Shown: positions 12,931 to 30,966, numbered from the stretch's first letter. The stretch is DNA of 64,000 nucleotides from Hericium rajendrae (GCA_033439255.1 CM065882.1:2914001-2978000), one strand, 5' to 3'. Numbers and translations are program-made. Notes: generated by a model not told the origin, from the letters alone.

Positions 12931-14620
12931 ATGGCTACACAAGTTCAGAGGTGGGATCAGATCGGTCCTTCACCGCCCTCTCCTTGGCTAATTCACCGCC
13001 TCCGGTGCTGCGTTTGTAGTCATAATCCGCTATCGGACGGTGGTGTCGACCACGGTCACGTAGATCAACACGGCCAGGTGCGTCCGCCGCTTTCTTCACC
13101 CTGAATATCTACTTGATGCTATTCGGACCAGGCTTTGGACCCGCATCTATCACAGGTCGGCCTCGATTCCAGACAGCATTATCATGGCCATTACCCACCA
13201 CCGCACGTCCTTCCACCCGATGCAAGTCAGACTCACCACCCAGAGCATCTAGCGTTCTATCAGGCGCCCCCACACGACTTATCAGCCCAGGCTGTTGAGA
13301 GACAGCAGGGTCATTCTGCTCCTAAACGCAAGCAGGTGGAGGGGCCGTATCCCTCGAGCTCGAAGAAGCGGAGACAGTCGGATGCGACGTTCGACGCGGA
13401 GGGTGGTGAAGAGGGCGAGGGGGGCGAGGGTGAGGGCAGTGGATCTGGTGCTAGGCATTGGACCGATGACGAGAAGACGAAGCTGTTTACCTGGCTCATG
13501 GGGCCAGGCGAGGATGAACATTTTGACGCGCTGCGAACAAAGAAGAATACATGTTTTCGAGATGTGAGTGTCTTGCTCGTTATCAATGCCGAGTGGCTTA
13601 TCGTATTTCGCAGTGTGCACTCGACGCCTTCGGCGGGCGAAAGACTTTCCTGGCTGTCAAAGGCTGTTACGAGCGCAATTTCGTGGTCTTCAAGCAGATT
13701 TACGCGTTCGAGACTTTCACTTCTCAGATGCAACGCGGCACCGTGGATACGGAGAGCGAGGTTGACAGGCTTAGAGAGTATGAGCGCCGAATTTATGCTG
13801 CGCGCAAGGCAGGGTTCCATGTCGGTAACCTGACATCCCGATTGCTTGATCATTGGCATCGCATGGGATGGTATGACACATTCTACTCAAGGTGGCTCCC
13901 CATACTTCATTCTGTTTGTGTCTCGTCTGAAGTCCCTTGTCTATCAGGTGGAACGGTGACCCCGGCATCCGCAGACCGCCGGGTCGCGCGCGCACAATGG
14001 GCCCTCCTTCAGCACCCACCATGCACCCGCAATCCAGCAGTGGGGACTCACACATAGAGCCATCCCTACGCGGCGAGACGCCCCTTCCCATGCCAGGGCC
14101 ATCCCAGGATCGAACGTACGAGCAAGACAACACCACCTTCGCACCACAGGAGCCCGAGCCGATGATGTCTCCCCCACAGACTCCTGGCCCACCCCCAGCA
14201 CACCAGCCCTACTCCGCTCCGGCTCCATTCGCCATGGCACCGCACGCAGCACCACCGCCACCCCAACCGGGCGCGAGTATCGCGGCGGTGGAGCAGACCG
14301 TCGCGAGCGTGTCTACCATGGCGCAGACGATGATGTCCGCGTGCATGCGGCTGCTGCAGGCGCAGGCGGAGGACAGCAAGGCGCGGCTGGACTATTTGAA
14401 GCGGCGCGAGGAGCGGGAGGTGGAGGAGGGCCGGCTCCGGATGGAGCTGGAGAAGAAGCGGCAAGAGCGCGAGAATGCAGACCGCGAGCGGATGCAGCAG
14501 AGCGCGAAGCTGAAGCAGAAATCGGATCTGGCGACGGAGATTCTGTCGAATCCGGGTGTCGAGGCGTCGGTCAAGCAGGCGGCGGGCGATTATCTGAAGA
14601 AATTGTTCGCGAACGACTGA
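12931..14620 (+). CDS. SANT/Myb-like DNA-binding domain protein
   Basis: Four exons splice in frame: 12931-13077, 13132-13563, 13614-13891 and 13948-14620. They give about 510 residues. The order is a His/Pro-rich N-terminus, a basic KKRRQ patch, an acidic Glu/Gly run, and a Myb/SANT-like domain (HWTDDEKTKLFTWLMGPGE, then GGRKTFLAVKGCYERNFVVFKQIY and a third helix). A Pro-rich linker is followed by a long charged coiled coil (RREEREVEEGRLRMELEKK) and a conserved-looking end (DLATEILSNPGVEASVKQAA). It is probably a nuclear DNA-binding protein that oligomerises through the coiled coil. The domain splits across the intron at 13564, which supports real coding. I know of no characterised homologue. 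Confidence 0.8.
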
Positions 14621-14958
14621 TTGATTGCCTCTTGCCTTGCTTTTCTTCTTTCGAATTGGACTACAAGGACTATACCGTATCTTTTAATCCTCTATTGGTT
14701 TCGTCTTATGTTGTACATTCTGTGCCGAGTCGAGTCAACTTGTATATTGAGCACTTGGAGATTCTGAACCGACATGGTTCGAGTGATGTGCGTCCGGATG
14801 AGCAGCCTGATCGCTCGAGAACCGCTACGATCTTATTTCATCTCTTCCACGCGCGATCGGGCAACCCAGATCTGATCTCAGATCACAGCCGGCGGGCCAA
14901 TTGGAGGCTAGCGTCCGCACATTTCTCTGTTCCCTCCGTTGTCCAGTCCGAACAAAAA
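14621..14958. other. Intergenic, promoter of DBP6
   Basis: About 340 bp between two same-strand genes. No coding signal independent of the neighbours was seen. Confidence 0.5.
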
Positions 14959-17561
14959 ATGGGTGTAGAAGCGGCCAAGCAGAAAGTCAGTCATTTGAGT
15001 TCGCGTCCTGAGTGTCGATCTGAATGAACTATCCGCGCAGGAGAAAACAAAAGCCAAGCAGAGATACCTGAAAGCGAAGAGGGAGCGCCGCAAAAAGCGC
15101 AAATCTGTAGCTGCACCTGCACATCCCTCCGGCACTGCAGAGAAAGGCCATGCACCAGAAGAAGAGAATGCCACTGAGTCCGATGAACAAGACGGCGATG
15201 AAGCTGGCGTAGAGGCTATGGAAGTCGACACGGTGGAGCCTGCCTCTCATGAGCGGGACGAAGGTGAGCATGAGTCGAAGGAGGAGAGGGCGGCACGCAA
15301 GGAGCAACGGCGCAAAGAGAAGAAAGAGCGTAAAACGAAAGCAGAGCAAGGAGACATCGCGACCTCATCACGTCCTCGCAAGCGACGCAAGCTCACTCCT
15401 CCTGTGGAGGATGAAGACGAGCCTATACCCGCACCTGTACCTGAACTCGATGAATCGATCGTACCGCAGCGAACACCCACCCCGCCTCCACCGTCCGCCC
15501 TGCCCTCCTTCCCGCTGCCTTCCCGTCCCGTTGGGCCCGCGAAGTCCGAGCTCGCGTCACAGGGCCTCGACCGTGCGCTGGCGCGCGCGCATATCATCGA
15601 CGCGGGACTCGCGACGCCGCTCGACGAGAGCGCGGGATTGAGCACACGGACGGCGGGGCGGCTGAAGGAACTGGGAATTGCAGAGCTGTTTGCGGGTGCG
15701 TAGTCCCCTTGATTAGAAGCGGGGCGGATTGGACTGATGCGTGTTGCATGTAGTACAGACGACGCTGATTCCGTTGCTACTCCCGGCGGGTCCGCAGCAG
15801 CGCGCGCTCTACTTTCCATACAGTCCGCCAAATGACATCTGTGTGTCTGCGCCGACCGGCAGCGGCAAGACGCTTGCGTATGTGCTGCCCATTGTCGAGG
15901 TGCGCAGAGCCGTCAATTATGATTGCGGCGGCGGGCACATCACTGACGGGGATACAAAAGACATTGCGCACGCGGATAGTGACGCGGTTGCGCGCGCTCG
16001 TGGTCCTCCCTACGCGCGATCTTGTTACGCAGGTTCGAGAGACGTTTGAGGCGGTGGGCAAAGGACGGGGTCTCAAGGTCTGTGCATCTCAGAATACCAG
16101 AGATAAACGATTCACTAGAATGCCTGTGATTAGATCGGAACTGCGACGGGACAGCACTCGTTTGCGCACGAGCAATCCCAGCTCATCGCGGACAAATCGC
16201 CACAGTAAGCTATTGCTTCATGCGTATTGTGCACCATATCGAAGTGTCGTAGTTTGCAAGGCGGGTCCAGCAAAGTGGACATTCTGATCTGCACACCGGG
16301 AAGATTGATGGACCACCTCAACGGCACGCCGAATTTCTCGCTTCAGCATCTCCGGTACCTGGTTATCGACGAGGCCGACCGCCTCCTCGCGCAGTCCTTC
16401 CAGGACTGGCTCGCCCAGGTCCTTGCCGCCACCCGTCCTCCCACGTCCGCCCCCGCCCCCTTCTCCGCGTCAATCGATCCGTCAACGCATCTGCCATATC
16501 CTGATGCACTCGCGCCCGCATTTTTGCCGTCTGACATCCACACCGATATCGACGAGCCAAAAGCATCGTCATGTCAAAAACTACTGTTCTCAGCAACGCT
16601 AATGAGCGACCCAGGGCGCATTGCCGCGCTCGAGCTGCGCGACCCGCAATACCTCGTCGTGCAGCAGCAGGGCGCGCGCGAAGGCGTGTTGGGTATCGTA
16701 ATGGAGCAGTTCAGCATGCCCGCTACACTCAAGGTACGTCTGCCCATCCCACCTATTCCCTTCCCGCGCGGCTGACGCGGCGACAGGAACACATGGTCGT
16801 GTGCGACTCGGCGCAGAAGCCGCTGGTGCTGTTCCACCTCGTGCACGCGCGCGGAGTCCGCGGCGCGCTCGTGTTCACGAAGTCGGCGGAGGCGACGCAG
16901 CGGCTCGTGCGCCTGTTTGAGTTCTTGGCGCGGCTCGCGGCGGGCGCGGACGCGGACGCGGGGAAGCCGATTGTGATTCGCGCGTATTCGAGCGATCTGG
17001 CCGCGGGAGAACGCAAGGCGATTTTGGAGAAGTTCAAGGGGCAGGAAATCGATCTGTGCGTATGCACGTTCGCCGAGGCGGAATTTAGGCTGATGGATGG
17101 TTGTGCAGGCTGGTGTGTTCGGATTTGATCTCACGCGGGATCGATATCAGCCATGTCGCGCATGTCGTGAGCTACGATGTCCCCGTGGACATGCGCAAGT
17201 ACGTGCATCGTGTCGGCCGGACGGCGCGTGCGGGGCGCGAGGGGGATGCATGGACGCTTGTCGAGGAGCAGGAGGTACGCGTTTCCTGCCGCCTGCCGGA
17301 TCATCGTTCCATCCTGATGCTGGCTGCGCGATTTGCAGGCGCGCTACTTCAAGGAGATGCTCAAGGCTGCGGAGCATGCAGACAAAGTCGCGCGCGTGCG
17401 TGTCTCGGACAAGCAGCTTGAGCCGTTGGTGCCATTCTACGAGGTACGTGTCCCGCTGCCTGTTCGGCACCACGTGGTGCTGATTCCGTGCATCGGACGA
17501 TTTGTAGGGTGCGCTCCGACAGCTAAGAGAAGTTTATGGGCGCGATCGAAGGACTGAATAA
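14959..17561 (+). CDS. DBP6: ATP-dependent RNA helicase Dbp6/DDX51
   Basis: A DEAD-box RNA helicase that acts in the nucleolus in 60S ribosomal subunit assembly (known for the family). A very basic then acidic N-terminal extension ([30 protein letters not shown]) carries nuclear or nucleolar targeting character. The helicase motifs follow in order: motif [10 protein letters not shown] near 15850, Ia VVLPTRDLV, Ib [19 protein letters not shown] (a DEAD box reading DEAD), [31 protein letters not shown] and [14 protein letters not shown]. An insert rich in Pro and Asp between II and III (about 16430-16560) is typical of Dbp6. It has about ten exons, all in frame, from the ATG at 14959 to TAA at 17559. 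The gene is GC-rich, so long antisense frames appear over it and should be ignored. Confidence 0.92.
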
Positions 17562-17562
17562 A
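17557..17562 (+). terminator. AATAAA overlapping the DBP6 stop codon
   Basis: The hexamer AATAAA spans the TAA stop of DBP6. If used as a polyadenylation signal it would give a very short 3' UTR. Use is inferred from sequence only. Confidence 0.3.
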
Positions 17563-18383
17563 GGTATTCATTTGGAAAGGAGGTTATCTGGTAAATGGTT
17601 ATCTTCTATAATGTCAGCGACAGAGAGTAAGGCGAGATGAAAGTATTTAGATGGAGAGGAGGACGCTGGGACCAAGTCTCGGGCCCCGCTACGTCATCCA
17701 CAAGGAAGGAGCTTTTCCTCTGACAGTGCGCAGTGGGAGGTCACATGGCTAGAAGGAGATGAATTACGGTCAGGATTACGGCGGTTATGGTCGACGGTGA
17801 TGCTATCAAACGCGAGTCATATAAACGTGGCAGATGTTAATATTTTTGAGCACGTTGAGTAGAAACGACCGGTCTGTCGGTCCATCGACATCAGTGCTTC
17901 GAGGGAAACTGAACGGAGGCACCGCAGTTGCGCAGCAGGAAATTGCCGGCGAAACTTCCCCAGGCGCCAAGCGAAAGGCGCCATGGACGGGAAGAACGGC
18001 CGTACCACGCAACCCAAGCTGACACACCACGGATGAGTTTCCGCACAGTGGCTCGAGGCGCACGATGCAAAAACTTTCGCTGGGAAAGCAGGCTGGGTGC
18101 GGCTCGTTCTGGCTGGGAATCTTGGAGTTGGTGAACACGAAGTGCTCCGATGGAGGAACCGTCGGCTGAGGTGTGGCCAGGAACGGACGCGGATCGGGGT
18201 GAGCCGACCGATGACGAGGAACCTTAGGCAGATACCAGCATGATACAGCATGGAAACAAACATGCAATTCTCGACAAATCCATTTTTGGCCGGTGACCAT
18301 ATGTCTCCGATGCATAAAGAAACAAATCTTCACGGGCCTTTCCCCTCCCCTTACCCCACGACCGTCGTCCCTCCCCCGCGACC
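17562..18383. other. Intergenic, promoter of the ABC transporter
   Basis: About 820 bp with no supported gene. A minus-strand open frame of about 237 codons covers much of it but has no family features and no clean splice logic. Confidence 0.45.
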
Positions 18384-23704
<5,321 letters not shown>

Positions 23705-23989
23705 TTGGGACTTTTTTTACTTACTACATAGAGATACCTCACGATTCACGACTAGAGACGATTCCGCCGGTAATGATGCACTTGTGAATACGGGAAATGG
23801 ATAGGGAATATAATGATACATGGCATTAGACATTAGGAAGTCGGTTGTTCGCGTTCGCCGGTTCTATTAGAGCCTGCGTTATAGCTCCAGATATCAGTTA
23901 GGTTTATGATATGCTGTGTATTTGTGCGAAGGAGAGCGACCACATAGATCAGAGTGGCAGAAAATATAAATATATCCAAGTCATCCAGA

Positions 23990-26309
23990 TTAGAGTCTCG
24001 CGTTCTTGGGCATAGCTCTCATTGCCTGTCGCACGCCCAAGTCCGCCAGGACGTCCTCAGCTGGGAGGGTATGAGTCAATAAGAATCAAGCCAACAAGAA
24101 GACAAATGACTAACCTCCTCCGAGCAGGGCGTCAAAGGGAACAGTGCGGTGATACTGAAAATTGGTATGAGCACCGTAACGCAATGGGCGCGAAAAGAAC
24201 ACGCACATGCTCGATGAACTTCCCCATGCCGGTCTTGGTGATACCGCGTCCACCAAATATCTGCACAGCATCACGGGCGGTCTCCTGGGCGCATCGCGTG
24301 CTGTACATCTTCAGGAAGGCGATCTGACCGGCGAGCTTGGAGGCTTGCTCCTTGTAGGACATGTTGCACATCTGATACGTGATGTTCTCGAGCCAGCCCT
24401 GTATGCTCTCGCAACGTGCGATCATCTCGGCGACTTTGCTTCGCACGACGGCCTGTGAACTCAGTGGCTTGCCGAAAGCCTTGCGCTGCGAAATCCATCT
24501 AAATGCAGATCAAATAAGACGACGAGGCGATAGAAAAGAAATTGTCTGACTTAAGAACTTCTTCAACCACTAAACGCTGGCTTCGTGCAGAGGCGCAGCA
24601 CATCACCCAACGCTCATGGTTGAAGTTGCTGATCACGAAAAATTAAGTCATGAACTTGAAAACTTTCATACGTTAACTTACCTGAGGATAACAAAGATTC
24701 CTCCTCCCTCAGAACCCAGGGTATTTTCCACAGGCACGCGGACGTTGTCATAAGTGACATATGCAGTTCCAGCTGTCGAAGAATATGAGGTTTTGATAAT
24801 CTTCGTAGAAACACCTTCCACGCGCGGCACAAGAATGACCGTGAAGCCATCCTCTGTTCTGCAGCCGGTGGTAAAGCTGATAAAAAAAAGGTTAGATTAA
24901 ATGAAGGGCATGTCAAATGAAAATATTCTTACTAGTCTGCAAAGCTGAGGGATAGAATTAGAATCGATTGAATCCCATTGATGCACAGCTTGAAACTTAC
25001 TGGCCGTTCGTGATCCATTTCTTTCGCCATTGATGATCCACTCTTTGCCATCTTCGCTCTTGACAGCCGTGGTCTTCAAGCCCATAACATCGCTTCCGGC
25101 GTGCGCTTCGGAAATCGCAAGACAGATAAACTTCTTGCCTGAGAAAACTTCAGGTATAATCTGAAGCACCATGAGCGAACTCATAGAGAATTGATTCTGA
25201 GTCTTACCTTGTCCTTCAGCTCTTGAGAACCAAAATTAAGTATTGGTGGCAAACCGATGACTTCTCCGCCGAGAAGACCTGAGAAATAATTCTCGGTTCA
25301 CTCTGACTTCAGATAGGCGAGAGGAAACCGACCATCACCGTAACCTCTAGCTCCGCAACGTACAATTTCTTGAGTGATGATCAACTAATGCCAAGTTATA
25401 TCACATGTCCCCGCCGACAGATCCCAAGCTTGACATACCTCGTGGAAATAGTCAAACTATACAGATGAACACCGGCATCCACGGGTCAAGACTTGTCAGA
25501 GATACGAAGACAGAAATGTACGCACTTCTTCTGGGGTAACAAGGCCGTTCCACAATTTCATGCCTTTCAAATGTTTGCCTGGTCCCATGCGCATAGCATG
25601 AAGATTGAGTTCGCTGAGATGGAAATAAGCGATGCAAAAGACACTAGAACATCGGAACACGCGTACGCCATCTTGTCTATAACATCCTGACTTGCTCTCT
25701 TCTCGTCGAGCTCGCGCGCCTGAGCATCAGGATAGATGACTTCATCTACGAACTGTCGGACAGCCTTCTGGAACTTTCGATGACCCTACAGAATTCACCA
25801 TACTATCAGAACCAGCAGCCCAAAATCAAACCGAGGAGACGAACCTCCGTGAAGTATGGACTATAGAATGAGTCGGCCAGCCATGTTGGCTCTGCATACG
25901 GACCTTGCTCAGCGCACCAGGGACGCTCCCGATGATCATGGGCTCTTCGCCACGAATCGTACCAACCTGCAGGCGCGCATACTGAGGTCGCTCGAGGACC
26001 TCGTGCCGGTGGAGACCATAGAAAGCTTCGGTGACGTCTTGGCCAGGCACTTCCTCGTCGAGCAGGACTGCTTCGCCTCCAGGGTGCATGCCGACGAAGC
26101 GTGTGAGGTCGTAGACTTTCGCATCGATAATCACCCACTGCAGGGCATTAATTAAGCTAAAGCGGCAAGAAGGGAAGCGCCACGTACGAGATCCCCTGCT
26201 TTATTGTGCTAAACGTGCAACGAGATGAGCCTTCCAGAACGTCTTCAAAAGCTGTGGATCATACCTGCTCGACCTCCTCCCTGGTAAACTCCTTGAGCTG
26301 CTTAGACAT
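23990..26309 (-). CDS. Cytochrome b5-acyl-CoA dehydrogenase fusion, peroxisome-type end
   Basis: A flavin acyl-CoA dehydrogenase that introduces the first double bond in beta-oxidation, fused to an N-terminal cytochrome b5 heme domain. It starts at MSKQLKEFTREEV (26309). The b5 domain keeps the heme loop FVGMHPGGEAVLLDE (first heme His in HPGG) and the second His in FYGLHRHEVL. The dehydrogenase shows AISEAHAGSDVMGLKT (FAD/substrate loop), WVMCCASARSQR and the C-terminal FAD segment VQIFGGRGITKTGMGKFIEH. The protein ends MPKNARL; ARL fits the [SAC][KRH]L peroxisomal signal (inference). About twelve exons include a 12-nt one at 24933. Near 25015-25028 the frame needs one more base (GEKKWITNGHFADY expected). 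It lies downstream of the racemase gene on the same strand. Confidence 0.87.
24933..24944 (-). other. 12-nt microexon (acyl-CoA dehydrogenase)
   Basis: Between acceptor ctcag and donor gtaaga on the minus strand lie 12 bases that read, after splicing, as FADY in NGHFADYFTTGC, a conserved active-domain strand. Without it the flanking exons do not join in frame to the family sequence. Confidence 0.65.
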
Positions 26310-26729
26310 GTCTATGTTTAAAATCTAGTGCACAGTATACAGAGGCAAGAAAGCAGTGGTGATTTGAAACAAGGAAGGGCGAAGTACTTGTAGTTGTTGA
26401 TGATGAAGTACGCGACCCCGCGTTGCAGTATCATATGATTCTGATTGGTCCGGTGGCCGATTTGGATCTCGCATCTATCTATTCCTCCGGAAAGCCCGGC
26501 CTCCATAATTGCTTCCGTTCAAGTTGACAACCCAAGTCGGCCTGATAGCAAAAGTTTCGTGGCCAATAGAAGAGAAGGAAAGGTTTGAGACAGATCCCCA
26601 ACACAAAGCATCACGCGCACGGGAAGACAAAAAGGTCTTATTCGAGTTCTGATAGTTGTTACATGGGAAGAAAATTAGTAACCTCTCAAACATGTATGTA
26701 CATGATAATCACACTGAGACATCAACGCA
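26310..26729. other. Intergenic, promoter of the acyl-CoA dehydrogenase
   Basis: About 420 bp between the racemase 3' end and the dehydrogenase start, both on the minus strand. No other feature was seen. Confidence 0.5.
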
Positions 26730-28394
26730 TCATAGCTTCGCCCTGGTCTTTTCTTCGTTTACCCCAACGATCCCAACTTTTACGAGCCGCGTGATATGTT
26801 CGAGACCCACACCCATCTCCTGCAAAATTTCCTCGCTATGTTGTCCAGAGGCCAAAAGCTCCACTGGGCCGAAAGACGATGCAGCTGGTGTGCGTGACAG
26901 ATATGGGGCGGGCGTCGGGATGAGGAAGGGCGCGACGGGGGCCCCTTGTACAGTTGACGCGACGACGGCTGCTTCTTCTGGGGACAGCACTGGTGCCGCA
27001 CAAGCATCCAGACCTGAGAGAAGCGCATTAGTCGGCGCGAGAACGACGATCTGAAGCATTATGCAGACCATCGAATATATGCGCCCAATCATCTCTCGTC
27101 CTTTGCTGGAACCCTCTTTCGAGGAACGATCTAAAGGTGGCCCATTCCTCCCTCCGCCCCTGCACCTCCGCATCCGGCAGCCATTTCTCCTGTCCAGCCA
27201 GCTCCTGGGCACGCCTTTCAAGAAACCCTGTAGAAAGGACCGGAAGAATTGGGGTTCAAGGCATCCAACTGACATGTATTTGCCATCCGAACAGGTGTAG
27301 ACGCTATAGAACGGAGCGCCGCCATCCAGAAGGTTTGACTGGCGCGGAGAAGCAGGAGTCGCAAATAGGTTCGTGCGAAGTGCAGCATGCAGTAAAGGGA
27401 AAGTAGCAAGGTAGCGCGTGCCGGATGTCTGATATTAATGAATATCATTTGCGATTTACAACGGTGATTAAACAGGAGGTCATACCAGATCACTATCGAC
27501 GACTTGCCCTCGGCCAGATCCGGTGCGCTCGAAGAGCGCGAGGATGATGCCCAGAGCGCAGGTCAGACCGCCTCCTGCAAAGTCAGCAAGGAGGTTCAAA
27601 GGGAAGCTCGGTTTCTCTGCCGTCCCCGGGAGGAGCTGAAGCAAAGCTGAATATCGAGAGGAACGTGTGTCCATACTACACATACCGACAGAATGCCGCT
27701 CAAAGCAAGGTAATTGATGTCGTGACCTACAATGAACACGTTCAGCAGTTTGGCACTTCGAGAATTCGATACATGAGGCGTACCAGCCATATCCCTATGC
27801 GGTCCTAAAAGAACCGACGCAGGGAAGCGAGAGTCAGCTCGAAACGGACATGTCTAAATCAAACATTAAGAACTCGCCATCTCGACGGAACCTATCAGAG
27901 GCGGGGGCAAAGTTGTGGGTCGGACACACCGCAAACACGTTCATGGGGCAGAAATAACTCACCCTGGAAGGCGTGCAAAGACAAGCCTTGTGTTCTCCCC
28001 GCCCTTCCCTTCTGCGTCCCCCAGCCATACCTCAGGGCCCAAACCCGCCTTTTCGAGCACCTCGGGTCTGAAGGGATCGATTAGGACGTCGGCATCGCGT
28101 ATGAGGCGTCGGACGATGTCTAAACCATCTGGAGTCTTGATGTCGACAGCCAGAGACCGTTTGTTGCGGCATAGGATGTCGCGGGTGACTGGAGGAGCGC
28201 GAAAGGTGCGACTGTGTCGGTCAACGCGAATGACCGTTGCGCCAAAGTCAGCGAGGATGAGGCCTGCAAACGGAGCAGGTGCAAGACCTGCAAACTAACC
28301 AACAATTAAACAAAGCAACCACTGGATTACGGAGACTGCATACCTCAATGACCTTAACACCATGCAACGGACCAGTAGACGCCGCGGGAGGCAT
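26730..28394 (-). CDS. Alpha-methylacyl-CoA racemase (CoA-transferase family III)
   Basis: It interconverts (2R)- and (2S)-2-methylacyl-CoA so that branched acyl chains can enter beta-oxidation. The start is at 28394 ([20 protein letters not shown]). The sequence shows [21 protein letters not shown] (CoA-binding start), [10 protein letters not shown], and, across a spliced join, [15 protein letters not shown], whose His matches the catalytic His of the family. [11 protein letters not shown] has the catalytic Asp, and [17 protein letters not shown] follows. The C-terminal part ([14 protein letters not shown]) precedes the end TRAKL; AKL is a good peroxisomal PTS1. About seven exons. Near 27221-27231 the frame must slip by one base at a GGGTTT run to reach [20 protein letters not shown]. 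It lies head to tail with the dehydrogenase and diverges from the GH5 gene. Confidence 0.87.
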
Positions 28395-28988
28395 TGCGAA
28401 AGTCAAATGGCTACCGAGACACACCGTAGTTCATGCACTCGATACTTATATACTTATTGCCTCGTTGAAGAAGGCAGACGAGGAGAACCCTACGAAGGCA
28501 TTGTTCACAAGCTGGACATCGTGCCCACGACCAAGGTATCGGAGCTGGTCAGGCGTTTTCAGGTGCTCAAGTCCATTCGGGTTTTCGCGTTAACCGTTGC
28601 TGACGTGGTCTAAATGACAAATATAAAGTTGACCATGTGACCGTGTCGCGTTGCATCGCGTATCGCGTTCTTTTTTTTTTGTTCAGACCTTTGAGCTCAA
28701 AAAATTTGCTTCATGCCTCTCAAACTGATTCATTTTGCTACGTTCTCACTGCTCCAAATTCAAGCTGCGGTCGTAAAATGCCAAAAAAACAGTGGGCACC
28801 GATTGAAGACCTTTACGCTTATCAGATTACTGTACTGCTCTAGTGACGTAGGGTGCAACGGATTACACTTCGGTTCTGCCGGAGATGTGAAAGTGCGAAA
28901 GCGGCGGATCTGACAACTGCTTCCTCTCCAATCCTTCATCACACACTTATACCAAATCTCAAGAAACTTGAAAAATCGAGGTCAAGCC
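28395..28988. other. Divergent promoter region (racemase / GH5)
   Basis: About 590 bp between two divergent start codons. It contains a poly-T run near 28671 and no recognised operator. No gene supported. Confidence 0.5.
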
Positions 28989-30871
28989 ATGGGCAAGCTC
29001 AAGTCTTTCTTCCAGAATTTGCAGCAGCATGTCGCCGATGGGCAGCCGTCGCAATCCACCGCTGCAGCGCCGTCCACCTTGACCCAGGGGTTTCCCAACC
29101 AACAGGACTTTTATAGGTTTAGAAAGCAAAGAGGCGTTAACCTCGGTGGGTGGTTTGTCCACGATTCTGGTCGCAGCTCTCATCTCTCAGGTCGTGCGCG
29201 CAGGCTCCTGGTTCGTGCTCGAACGCTGGATAACAGACCATCCATTTCGTTTCGCAAAGGATCCTGGTCAAAGTGACCATGATGTCGCGCGAGGAGCGCA
29301 AGCCAAGTCTGTGTTCGAGACGCACTGGGACGAATGGATCAAGGAGGAAGACTGGAAGTGGATCGCAGAAAGAGGCTTTAATACCGTCAGGATCCCAGTG
29401 AGTACATGAGGTTGAATTATCAAGGCATCTTGTCTCACCAACATTCCGAACCAGATTGGATTTTACCATTTATGCAGTGTTGATCCATCTGTCTTGGTTG
29501 GGACTGATTTTGCAGCCCTCGGCGATGTGTTCGAAGGGGCTTGGGCTAGAATCACACTTGCAATCGCCTCGGCACACCGCCATGGAATTGGTGTTCTCAT
29601 AGGTGCGCTCACCACTATGTAGCCCATAGCGGTATTGACATTCAATTCCAGACCTGCACGCTGCTCCCGGAAAGCAGAATGCTGATTCCCATTCCGGCAC
29701 GTCCTCACCCAACGTCGCGTTTTTCGACTCTGCCCACAAAGCACATACAACCCGCATCCTGACCTCCCTCCTGACTAATTTGCTCAATTTCACACGCACG
29801 CACGACCCGCCTCTTCCCGAACCTCGTCGGCATCGAGCTCCTCAACGAACCAAACCCGCCGAACGGCGATCACGCCGCCCTGCAGAAATGGTACCGCACC
29901 ACCATCGCCGCGTTGCGCAAAATAGATCCGGACTTGCCGCTGTACATCGGCGACTCGTGGCGCACCGACGAGTACGCGGCGTGCACGGGCAGCCTTGGCG
30001 CCCAGCCGTCGGCGTCGGCCGCCTCGTTCATCGCGCTGGACCACCATCTCTATCGCTGCTTTACCCAGGGTGACATCTCGACGTCTGCCGCTCAGCATGC
30101 ACAAGCGCTGCGTGATCCTGGCGCACCGACTCCGTCAACGTTCGCGCGCGTGTCGACGCAATTGACCGCTGGCGGAGCGGGGCTCGTCGTTGGCGAATGG
30201 TCCGGCGCGTTGAATCCAGGCTCGCTACACGGTGTGCAGGACGAGCGGTCTGCGAAGCGCGATTTCATTGATGCGCAGCTGGCGTTGTACGACACGCACT
30301 GCGCTGGAAGCTTCTGGTGGACATTTAAGAAGCAGCATCCCGGAGATTCCGGATGGGCGTTGCGCGACGCGGTGGGGGCGGGCGTCTTTCCGTCGTTCAT
30401 CGGTCTCAAGCCGCGTCGCCCATACATCCAGGGCGACGAGGGTGTGGAAGCTAGAAAGTTCCAAGCGCGAGATGGAGCACTCGGTTGGTTTCTATATTTC
30501 AATTGGAAAATTTACACGTGCTCATAGTCTGGCAGCCGCGCATTCTGGGTATTGGGACCAGTATCCTGGCAAATACGAGCACTGGCGATTTGGTGAAGGT
30601 TATGTTCGCGGATGGGATGATGCATATTTGTTCTTCTCGTTCATCCCCACGAGCGGCGAAGCGCACTCCGAAATTGGATTCAAAGGTGCATGGGCAAAGA
30701 GAAGGGTTGCAGAGCACGCCAGCGAGAAAGGAGGTACGAACTTATGGGAATACGGTGAGTCCACTAGCCATTTGTATATTTGTATCAAGTATCTCATGCC
30801 TGTCTGTAGAACATGGCATCATGCAGGGAATAGATGGTGCCAAGATGGACTTTATCCAAGTATATGGCTAG
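28989..30871 (+). CDS. GH5 exo-beta-1,3-glucanase, no signal peptide
   Basis: A glycoside hydrolase of family 5 (exo-beta-glucanase group), about 470 residues. It starts MGKLKSFFQNLQQHV, which has no secretory signal, so the enzyme is probably cytosolic, like fission yeast Exg3 (inference). The sequence reads RGVNLGSWFVLERWI across intron 1, then FNTVRIPIGFYHL, DLHAAPGKQN, IELLNEPNPP (acid/base Glu) and LVVGEWSGAL (nucleophile Glu). The C-terminal GYWDQYPGKYEHWRFGEGY block is followed by the end DFIQVYG at 30869. About seven exons. At 29816-29818 one extra base in a CCC run breaks the frame between THDPPLP and NLVGIELLNEP. All catalytic residues are present on the two sides. Confidence 0.85.
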
Positions 30872-30966
30872 GACTCGGAATGTTCGGATAGTACACTATA
30901 ATACACAGTCCTGTAGGATACCATGGTCATGATACGTTTTGCTTCGCCGTCACAATATGATGCCCT

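Noticed and set aside
16574-17134. Minus-strand frame of 186 codons over DBP6
   Set aside because: It is a shadow of the GC-rich helicase gene, lies fully inside it and matches no family.
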